DNA of 37,680 bases from Acidimicrobiales bacterium (GTDB lineage Bacteria; Actinomycetota; Acidimicrobiia; Acidimicrobiales; SZUA-35). The DNA lies in NCBI GenBank assembly GCA_024638805.1, contig JAHEJO010000006.1:1-37680 (forward strand), read 5' to 3'. The position numbers were made by a program, and so were the translations under genes. The notes beneath the pieces are model-generated. The model worked only from the letters and a program-made list of their open reading frames with translations, searched no databases and was not told the DNA's origin. Below are positions 31,708-37,680 of the stretch, in pieces. The stretch's first letter is position 1, and the number at the start of each line of letters is the position of its first letter.

Positions 31708-34497
31708 TCAGAACTTGCCCGAGTTGACCCATTCCTTCTTGGGCGGCACGACTTCGGTGTTGTCCCAATGCTCGACGACCCGGCCGTGTTCGATGCGGAA
31801 GATGTCGACGTGGGCGACGCGTGTCCCCGCTCGCCTGGCCTTGCACAGCGTCGCGACGAAACTGCCTTCGCCGACCAGCAGGACGATCTCTTCGTAGGCC
31901 AACGGGCCATGGGTGCGCGCCGCCTCCCGCAGTGCACTTCGCCCATCTGCGAACGATGCGTTGTGCTCGATGTGATTGCGGGCGAGGTAGCGGTCGATCT
32001 TGTTCGATTTGTGGCGTTGAATCAGGGTCTTCTCGATCATCGATCTCACAAGCGCTTTGTTCTTGTCGGTGTGGGCGACATCGCTGATCTGGGTCGTACC
32101 GTCGGTCACCGAGCGCCATGATCCTCGTTCGCGGGTGTGTGGCGCCACGGCGTCCCAATGCTCGATGATCGAGTCGTTGGCGTCGAAGGCATAGAAGTCG
32201 GTGGTCACCCACTCGCTCCTGCCGTTGTTCAGACTCTGGAGTCCGTGGAGGAAGACGTAAGGTGCGTCTGCGATCGAGCGGATGACCCGCACGGATCGCT
32301 GCGGGTTCTGGTGGACGAACCGCTCGGCGTACTCGATGAAACCGTCGGCTCCGTCCCGTGTGCCGGCGCTGTGTTGGATCAGACGATCACCGAGGTGAGC
32401 GTCAACTGCCTCTCTGGGTCGCCCTTCGTGGAGGGCGCGGAGGTGAAAGTCGATGGCATTGTCCCGTATCGCATCGATCCGACTCCGTCCTGAATAGAGC
32501 GCGTCCTCGGAAGCGTCCTCTTCGTCGACCACCTCGATCTCGACGTCGTCCACTGCGATTCCTGCGTCGTCTTCTGCGATCTCGACGTCGTGCTCGGCGA
32601 TTTCGAGATCTTGCGCGGCCACCTCGCGATCGTGTTTGGCGATTTCGAGTTCGGCGGTTTCGAGGGCGTCCTTGTCCGCGACCGGCGCACCGGTGGTTTG
32701 TACGGCGTCGTGATCGGCGTCAACGGTCCGTTCGGCGTCGCCTGCGGGAGGCATTTCGGGGGTCTTGACGCGAACGGCACCCTTCAGGCCGGTCGCTTTG
32801 CGAGCAGCGCGTACGCACTGCGAGATGCTGTGCCAGATGTGCTCATCGCCGAGGGTGTCGAGGAAGCCCGACCGCTCGAGAACCGACGACACAGGGTGAA
32901 TGACCCGGGCCAGGTAGAGCCTGATCCCGCGCCTGGCCAACTCACCATGGAGATGTTCGAGCATGTCTGCGCTGGTCGAGTCGAGTTGGGACGTCGCCTC
33001 GAGGTCGAGTACGAGGGCGCGGGCGTCGGGCCACTTGTCGATCTCGCGCAGCAGGCGATCCTCGATCGCGGTGGCATTCGCCCAGAACAGCGGTGCGTCG
33101 AGCCGGATGACGACGATCCCGGGCACCGTTCTGCGGGTCGTGTGACCGCGCATCCGACCCCACGCCGCCTTCTCCGCAGCGATCTTGCCGAGCACCTCCA
33201 TCCGCGGCGAGCTCGACCGGTAGATGATGGCGAGCAGGGACGTCACGATCGCGACGCCGAGTCCGGGTAACGGACCGAGCAGCACGACACCGCCGATTCC
33301 CACCATCGCAGCGACGAAGTCAGCCCGCCGTATCTTCCGAAAGCGCCGCAGCGCAGCGATATCCATCAATCCCCAGACCGCGGCCACGACGATTGCGCTC
33401 AACACGGCTTGCGGCAGATCGGTGAAGACCCAGGTGAAGGCGAGCAACACGACCACGACCAGTCCGGCGGCGGACAGGCCCGTGACTTGACTGCTGCTCC
33501 CGGCCTGATCGGCTGATGCCGTCTTCGACAGACTCCCTGCCACCCCGAGGCCCCCTGACAGGCCGGCGCCGATGTTGGACGCTCCCATCCCGACCAGTTC
33601 GTACTCGGTCTCCACGCGATACCCGCCGCGCGTCGCGAACAGCCGAGTGGCCGCGAGGCCCTCGGCCATCGCGACCAGCGCCAACGATGCGCCTCCCACG
33701 ACGACGGCGCCGAGGTCCTCGCGGGGGATGATCGGAAGACCGAGTGGAGGTAGCCCACCAGGCACCTCGCCGATCGTTGTCACCCCCTCCGACTCCAGCG
33801 CCAGCAGCTTCGATGCCGTAACGGCGCCTACGAGCGTCACCAGCCCCCACGGCACGCGGGACGAGATTCGGCGACCGCCCAGCAGGATCGCAAGGGCCAG
33901 CCCGCCGACGATCGCCGTCGTCGGGTCGGCGTCGCCGATCTTCCCGATCGTGCGCACGAAGATCTCGATGAGGGTGCCCTTGGGTTTGGGGATCCCGAGC
34001 AGTGTCGGCAGCTCGCCGACCACGATCGTGAGCGTCAGGCCGAAGACGAAGCCGGTCACGATCGGTTTGGAAAGGAACTCGGCAACCCAGGCGATTCGCA
34101 ACAGACCGGTTGCGATCAGGACGATGCCGGCCGAGATCGCGAGTGCGGCAGTGATCGCGACCGCGTCCTCGGGATTGTCGCTGGCGATGTCGGCGACGAG
34201 CGAACCGGAGACGATCGCAACGGTCGACGCCGGGCCCACGATGAGCTGGGGCGACGAGCCGAGGACTGCGTACGCCAGTAGTGCCAGCGGTACTGCGTAG
34301 AGACCGACCTCTACCGGGACTCCGGCAATCCGTGCGTAACCGAGTGACTGCGGAATCATGAGCGCAGCCACGATCGCTCCTGCCACGATGTCGCCCCGTA
34401 GGCGGCTCCGGTCGTACAGCGGCAGCCACTGTACGATCGGCAACGCCTTCGCGGCAGCTCTCCAACTCATGCGACGGCGCTCCGTCGAGTTGTTCAT
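31708..34497 (-). CDS. SulP-family anion transporter fused to STAS, a 7-residue-repeat linker and two SnoaL-like domains
   Basis: A 929-residue membrane protein in one uninterrupted frame. Residues ~20-430 form a SulP (SLC26) transporter with the signature MIPQSLGYARIAGVPVEVGL and ~10-12 hydrophobic segments. Residues ~457-565 are a STAS domain with LDSTSADML (D506). Residues 617-658 are six tandem 7-residue units of consensus [LV]EIAxxD. Then come two SnoaL/NTF2-like domains: ~673-808 (with IQHSAGTRDG and EHWDAVAP) and 809-929 (with IEHNASFADG and EHWDNTEVVP). SulP proteins carry sulfate, bicarbonate, nitrate or other anions, and the substrate is unknown here. SulP-STAS is standard; the doubled SnoaL tail is not known to me. 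The start is ATG 34495-34497. The gene runs toward the chelatase-like lipoprotein gene. Confidence 0.87.
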   Translation of the reverse strand: MNNSTERRRMSWRAAAKALPIVQWLPLYDRSRLRGDIVAGAIVAALMIPQSLGYARIAGVPVEVGLYAVPLALLAYAVLGSSPQLIVGPASTVAIVSGSLVADIASDNPEDAVAITAALAISAGIVLIATGLLRIAWVAEFLSKPIVTGFVFGLTLTIVVGELPTLLGIPKPKGTLIEIFVRTIGKIGDADPTTAIVGGLALAILLGGRRISSRVPWGLVTLVGAVTASKLLALESEGVTTIGEVPGGLPPLGLPIIPREDLGAVVVGGASLALVAMAEGLAATRLFATRGGYRVETEYELVGMGASNIGAGLSGGLGVAGSLSKTASADQAGSSSQVTGLSAAGLVVVVLLAFTWVFTDLPQAVLSAIVVAAVWGLMDIAALRRFRKIRRADFVAAMVGIGGVVLLGPLPGLGVAIVTSLLAIIYRSSSPRMEVLGKIAAEKAAWGRMRGHTTRRTVPGIVVIRLDAPLFWANATAIEDRLLREIDKWPDARALVLDLEATSQLDSTSADMLEHLHGELARRGIRLYLARVIHPVSSVLERSGFLDTLGDEHIWHSISQCVRAARKATGLKGAVRVKTPEMPPAGDAERTVDADHDAVQTTGAPVADKDALETAELEIAKHDREVAAQDLEIAEHDVEIAEDDAGIAVDDVEIEVVDEEDASEDALYSGRSRIDAIRDNAIDFHLRALHEGRPREAVDAHLGDRLIQHSAGTRDGADGFIEYAERFVHQNPQRSVRVIRSIADAPYVFLHGLQSLNNGRSEWVTTDFYAFDANDSIIEHWDAVAPHTRERGSWRSVTDGTTQISDVAHTDKNKALVRSMIEKTLIQRHKSNKIDRYLARNHIEHNASFADGRSALREAARTHGPLAYEEIVLLVGEGSFVATLCKARRAGTRVAHVDIFRIEHGRVVEHWDNTEVVPPKKEWVNSGKF
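32524..32649 (-). repeat. Six 21-bp coding repeats in the SulP fusion linker
   Basis: This stretch encodes six consecutive 7-residue units (residues 617-658), four of them close to [LV]EIAxxD and two diverged. The DNA is an imperfect 21-bp repeat. It lies between the STAS and first SnoaL-like domain and is strongly acidic. The regular spacing suggests an extended or helical spacer. Confidence 0.85.
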
Positions 34498-34521
34498 TCG
34501 AACCCCCTTGTTCGTTCGAAC
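34497..34521. promoter_or_regulatory. Two TTCGAA palindromes just upstream of the SulP fusion start
   Basis: TTCGAA occurs at 34497-34502, overlapping the start codon, and inside GTTCGAAC at 34514-34521, with 18 bp between the two. They could be an operator for a regulator acting at the translation start region. No -35/-10 pair is convincing and chance is possible. Confidence 0.3.
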
Positions 34522-34657
34522 ATGGTTTCGTCAAGACTACGCAGACAGCCAAGCCGCTGGCCGACGAAAAGCGACACAGGCCCATAGGACAGTCGAAGCG
34601 CCGTGCTCGCCGGCACCCTGGGCGCGGCGGTCGGCCCCTCACATGCCCGATCGGCGA

Positions 34658-35113
34658 TCAGTCGGGGGCGCCGTAGACCGTCTCTATGGGGGCGGGGTCC
34701 AGGAACATTCGGATGCTGGCGATGCGCCCACCGCGGAAGTCGATCTTGGTGACCATGTCCCATGTGACCGGAGGCCTTCCGAAGAACGAGGCGGTCTCGC
34801 GCTGGGTGTAGTAGAGCGAGTTGCCGGCGACGGCGAGGTCGAACGGGACGCCGGATCCGTGCTCGATGACTTCGTGCTCGTTCTCGTAGTCATAGCGTGC
34901 GACGATCTCGTCGATTCCCCGGCGCTCCGCAAACAGCGGTCGCAGCGGCTCCCACGACGGGGTGTAGTTCGACCAGAAGACGATGTCGTCGGCCATGTAT
35001 CCGGTCAGTTCCTGCACGAACTCGGCGGCCGATATCTCGTTGGCCGCATACCTTGACGTTGTGGCGGACAGTGCCCCCGAAATCGTCAAGATCGCATCGT
35101 CTCGGGACTCCAT
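34658..35113 (-). CDS. SnoaL/NTF2-like protein
   Basis: A 151-residue cone-fold protein without signal peptide. It runs from ISGALSATTSRYAANEISAA, through MADDIVFWSNYTPSWEPLRP, RRGIDEIVARYDYENEHEVI and NSLYYTQRETASFFGRPPV, to IASIRMFLDPAPIETVYG, the alpha+beta order of NTF2-like superfamily members. Such proteins range from enzymes (isomerases, cyclases, dehydratases) to ligand-binding subunits, and this one cannot be assigned. The start is ATG 35111-35113. It lies upstream of the SulP-SnoaL fusion on the same strand, separated by 160 bases, so this locus holds three SnoaL-like domains. It is divergent from a VOC-family gene. Confidence 0.8.
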   Translation of the reverse strand: MESRDDAILTISGALSATTSRYAANEISAAEFVQELTGYMADDIVFWSNYTPSWEPLRPLFAERRGIDEIVARYDYENEHEVIEHGSGVPFDLAVAGNSLYYTQRETASFFGRPPVTWDMVTKIDFRGGRIASIRMFLDPAPIETVYGAPD

Positions 35114-35286
35114 GGCACCTCGTCTCGGTTGGCCGAACGGGCCCGACTGTAATCGACACACCGTTGGCGATGCACTGGCCTGGGCGGCCCAGGTCCACGG
35201 CCATGCCGGTCGGAACAGGCTCCACCTGGTGCTGGCGAAAAGGCCGAATATCTCCCGGGCCACCCGAACGTGTGCGAGAGTGCGTC

Positions 35287-35676
35287 ATGCGCACCGTTGG
35301 AGCAAGCCACGTGTCGTTTTCGGTCAGCGACTTCGACCGTTCGTTGGCGTGGTACCGGGAGGTCTTCGGAGCCGAGGTCATGCTCGACGAACCTTCGGAC
35401 CACCGTCACGCCGCGGTGCTCAGGTTGCCCGGTTCGGACCTGTTGATCGGTCTTTGCCAATTCTACGAGCGAGACCACGCGCCGTTCGATCCGACCCGTA
35501 CCGGCCTCGACCACTTCGCCTTCGCGGTCGCGACCCACCATGAACTGGATGGCTGGACCGCTCATCTCGACCGTCTCGGCATCGCCCACTCTGGCCTGCT
35601 GGAGGTCCCTCCCGGCGCGATCGTGAACTTCAAGGATCCCGACGGGATAGCGCTGGCGCTCATGTGGCGTCGCTGA
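35287..35676 (+). CDS. VOC-family (glyoxalase/bleomycin resistance/dioxygenase) protein
   Basis: A 129-residue single VOC protein with two beta-alpha-beta-beta-beta modules: an N-terminal GASHVSFSVSDFDRSLAWYR module and a second one around LDHFAFAVATHHELDGW, closing with VNFKDPDGIALALMWRR. Metal-ligand candidates are His8, His in LDHFAF, and a Glu or Asp near the ends, but assignments are tentative. Members include glyoxalase I, dioxygenases and drug-binding proteins. I chose ATG 35287; GTG 35272 is a possible alternative. It is the first rightward gene after a divergent SnoaL-like gene. A zinc-less MDR oxidoreductase follows 94 bases on. Confidence 0.8.
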   Translation: MRTVGASHVSFSVSDFDRSLAWYREVFGAEVMLDEPSDHRHAAVLRLPGSDLLIGLCQFYERDHAPFDPTRTGLDHFAFAVATHHELDGWTAHLDRLGIAHSGLLEVPPGAIVNFKDPDGIALALMWRR

Positions 35677-35770
35677 CCGGTGACCTCGAACCGCAGGCCG
35701 GTACCCTTTGTGATCCGGTAGGTTCCTGGGGATTGGCATTCGGCATCGACGTCGGAGCTGAGGTACGAGC

Positions 35771-36727
35771 ATGAAAGCGGTCGTCTACGAGCGTTACGGA
35801 TCCCCCGAGGTGCTGCGGGTCGAGGAGATCCCAGCGCCGTCTCCAGGCATTGATCAGGTACTCGTCAAGGTCGCTGCGACGTCGGTGAATCTGACCGATT
35901 GGGAGGGTCTGAGCGGCTCACCGCTGTACGCCCGTATCGGCGGGCTGCGCTCCCCGGCTCGCCGGACGCTCGGTTCGGACATCGCCGGGTGGGTCGAAAG
36001 CGTCGGCACCGACGTCACACGATTCCGGCCCGGCGACGAGGTGTACGGTGACAACCTCTGGCTGAAGGGCGGCTTCGCCGAGTATGCGGTTGTGCCCGAG
36101 TCCTCTCTGGCTCCAAAGCCGGAGGGGCTCACGTTCGCCGAGGTGTCGACGATCCCTCAGGCGGGTGTGATCGCGTTACAGGGCACCGCCAGTGCCCGGC
36201 CCGGGCAACGGGTGCTGATCAACGGGGGCGGTGGGGGCTCGGGTTCCTTCGCGATCCAATTGGCCAAGAACCTCGGGGCGCACGTGACCGGTGTCGACAA
36301 CGCCGGCAAGCTCGACTTCATGCGGTCGCTCGGCGCGGACGAGGTGATCGATTACCGCAGCGACGACTTCACCGATTGCGAAGACCCCTACGACCTCGTC
36401 CTCGACCTCGTCGGTCATCGATCGGTGTTCGCGGTCCGCCGTGCGCTCGCCCGTGGCGGCAGGTACCTGTGGGTCGGCGGTTCCCTCTCGACGATGCTCA
36501 GTACCCTGACGGTCGGCTTCTTCGCCGGCCGGCTCACGGGTCGAAGGTTGGGGATCCTCGGCGTGAAAGAAGGACCAGCCCACTTCGAGGCTCTGGCCGA
36601 CCTCTGCGTCCACGGTCAGGTGCGAATCCACATCGATCGCACCTTCGGGCTCGACGACGTACCCGAGGCCTTGGCGTATCTCGGCGAGGGTCGCGTCCTT
36701 GGCAAGCTGGTGGTCGAGGTCGGATGA
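35771..36727 (+). CDS. NAD(P)-dependent MDR-family oxidoreductase (quinone reductase-like)
   Basis: A 318-residue medium-chain reductase. The N-terminal GroES-like domain begins MKAVVYERYGSPEVLRVEEI with SVNLTDWEGLSG and LGSDIAGWVESVGTDVTRFR. The Rossmann cofactor loop is VLINGGGGGSGSFAIQLAKN (residues ~140-160), followed by GADEVIDYR. The C-terminus keeps the IDRTFGLDDVPEALAYL and GRVLGKLVVEV endings typical of quinone oxidoreductase/enoyl-reductase relatives. No structural or catalytic zinc Cys set is visible, so it belongs to the zinc-independent group. It probably reduces quinones or enones with NADPH. The start is ATG 35771. The MDR gene and the VOC gene may form one rightward unit. Confidence 0.88.
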   Translation: MKAVVYERYGSPEVLRVEEIPAPSPGIDQVLVKVAATSVNLTDWEGLSGSPLYARIGGLRSPARRTLGSDIAGWVESVGTDVTRFRPGDEVYGDNLWLKGGFAEYAVVPESSLAPKPEGLTFAEVSTIPQAGVIALQGTASARPGQRVLINGGGGGSGSFAIQLAKNLGAHVTGVDNAGKLDFMRSLGADEVIDYRSDDFTDCEDPYDLVLDLVGHRSVFAVRRALARGGRYLWVGGSLSTMLSTLTVGFFAGRLTGRRLGILGVKEGPAHFEALADLCVHGQVRIHIDRTFGLDDVPEALAYLGEGRVLGKLVVEVG

Positions 36728-36748
36728 ACCGGGCGTAGCGCCTCGTGC

Positions 36749-37680
36749 TCACTGGCCCTGCGATTGCAGGCCGACCACTTCTTGAGCGCAACCCCACGAG
36801 AGGATGAATCCACCGCCGCTGTGCCCGTAGTTGTGCACCAACGGCCGGCCATCCGGTAGTACCTCTCGTTCCACTCGCACGGCCGGGCGGCCCGGACGAA
36901 AGCCCACCCGCACCTCGACCACGTCGAGTACGGAAACCCGCTCGTCAAGCCGGGCGCAGTCGGCAAGGATGCGCTCGGTCGTTGCCGGGTCTGGCTCGAC
37001 GTCGGTCCGGCCGGGCTGGCGGGTCCCGCCGAGGATGATTTCTTTCGATCGCGGGTAGACGTAGGCGACGCGGTCGATGTCGGATTCGTCGGCGACTCCG
37101 TCGCGAATTCCCGGATTGGCGACCGCTACCACCTGACCCCGGATGGGGTACACGGTCGAGTCGGCGGCGAGTTCCGCGGCTCCGAGCCCCGAGCAGTTGA
37201 CGACGACGTCGCCCTCGACGTCGGCCAGGTCGCTGATCTCGGCCTCGGTGATCGTTCCCCCGAGAGCCAACAGGCGATCCGTCAGCCATCTCAAGTAGAT
37301 CGGCGGTTCGATGATGAACCCGTCGACCTCGAAACCGGCGGCGTAGCCGGGAGGGAGTTCGTCGCTTCGGAGTCGGCGGACATACGGCGACGCTTCCCAC
37401 CCGGTCGAGCCCGGTTCGGTCCGCTCCAACTCGCGTTGGCGCAATGGCTTGATACCGGTCGTCGGGTCCTCGGCGATGTCGACGAACCGACGTCGGCTGG
37501 CGATCGCCCACCGTCGGGTCGACTCCTGCGGCTCCAGCATCGTCGGTGTCCACACCGCTGCTGCCACCGCCGAGACGGTCGACTCGTGCGTCTCCCGGGC
37601 CACCACGTGAGCGTCCCAACCCGCTTCGAGCAGTGCGACCGCCGTCGTCAACCCCGAGACACCGGCTCCGACGATCGTCG
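36749..37680 (-). CDS. D-amino-acid oxidase-like FAD protein (partial, start beyond window)
   Basis: An FAD-dependent oxidase of the DAO family, which deaminates D-amino acids oxidatively to keto acids, ammonia and H2O2. About 310 residues are visible. The frame is open at the window edge, where a Rossmann segment TIVGAGVSGLTTAVALL begins, so only a few N-terminal residues are missing. Family motifs are VNCSGLGAAELAADSTVYPI followed by RGQVV, YVYPRSKEIILGGTRQ, and near the end VRVGFRPGRPAVRVE and HNYGHSGGGFILSWGCA. The Tyr/Arg residues that bind the substrate carboxylate in known DAAOs are plausibly represented (Y in VYPRS, R in RPGRP). It converges on the MDR gene with 21 bases between stops. 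Confidence 0.9.
   Translation of the reverse strand, partial: TIVGAGVSGLTTAVALLEAGWDAHVVARETHESTVSAVAAAVWTPTMLEPQESTRRWAIASRRRFVDIAEDPTTGIKPLRQRELERTEPGSTGWEASPYVRRLRSDELPPGYAAGFEVDGFIIEPPIYLRWLTDRLLALGGTITEAEISDLADVEGDVVVNCSGLGAAELAADSTVYPIRGQVVAVANPGIRDGVADESDIDRVAYVYPRSKEIILGGTRQPGRTDVEPDPATTERILADCARLDERVSVLDVVEVRVGFRPGRPAVRVEREVLPDGRPLVHNYGHSGGGFILSWGCAQEVVGLQSQGQ

Noticed and set aside
31575-31946. Upstream extension of the chelatase-like lipoprotein frame
   Set aside because: The extra residues are Arg/Ser-rich noise overlapping the 3' end of the SulP fusion gene. The GTG at 31574 has a ribosome binding site and starts directly at a signal peptide.
1-37680. Mobile element, prophage or integrated island
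   Set aside because: I saw no transposase, integrase, phage gene, flanking direct repeat pair or tRNA-associated duplication.

Overview
This is a GC-rich actinobacterial chromosome segment, most like class Acidimicrobiia. That placement is inferred from the gene content: a furA-katG pair of mycobacterial type, a mycothiol-dependent isomerase-family protein, an F420 (Ddn-like) reductase relic, a glycyl-tRNA synthetase of the alpha2 type, and frequent GTG/TTG starts. No transposase, integrase, phage gene, CRISPR array or replication origin is visible. Most of the window reads as chromosomal core plus metabolic accessory genes.

Region 1 (1-7.75 kb) is the housekeeping core. It holds the Thr-rich tail of an exported protein, then a leftward unit RDD protein-uppS-recO, a rightward unit glyS / dnaG-rpoD, and two leftward tRNAs (Met-CAT, Asn-GTT). 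The uppS/recO/glyS/dnaG/sigA grouping is an old syntenic block. A 22-bp unit repeated about 2.5 times sits between the divergent RDD and glyS genes.

Region 2 (7.75-15.3 kb) holds a possible small frameshifted gene, a cytochrome P450, a trkA-trkH potassium uptake operon, a leftward malonyl-CoA synthetase-like gene (matB type), an unrecognised 188-residue protein followed closely by an inositol-monophosphatase-family gene, and tRNA-Val(TAC).

Region 3 (15.4-26.1 kb) is redox and stress metabolism. It contains furA-katG with a strong terminator, a phenol-hydroxylase-type FAD monooxygenase, a PadR regulator, a mycothiol-dependent isomerase-family protein, a flavin-containing monooxygenase following an OsmC-family protein, a membrane desaturase and a divergent XRE regulator. 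Two promoters 2.9 kb apart, those of the isomerase-family gene and of osmC-FMO, share the same design: a 17-bp palindrome (TACTGCA-N3-TGCAGTA) in the -35/-10 spacer and a second copy exactly 24 bp downstream. This defines a small local regulon, most simply controlled by the PadR protein.

Region 4 (26.1-37.7 kb) is accessory. It has a frameshifted Ddn-like reductase, a GT2-like glycosyltransferase, an FG-GAP/VCBS lipoprotein converging on a two-domain chelatase-like lipoprotein, a 929-residue SulP transporter, a stand-alone SnoaL-like protein, a VOC protein, an MDR-type oxidoreductase and a D-amino-acid-oxidase-like gene running off the end. The SulP protein is the most unusual gene here. Its STAS domain is followed by six 7-residue repeats and then two tandem SnoaL/NTF2-like domains, an architecture I do not know from described SulP proteins.
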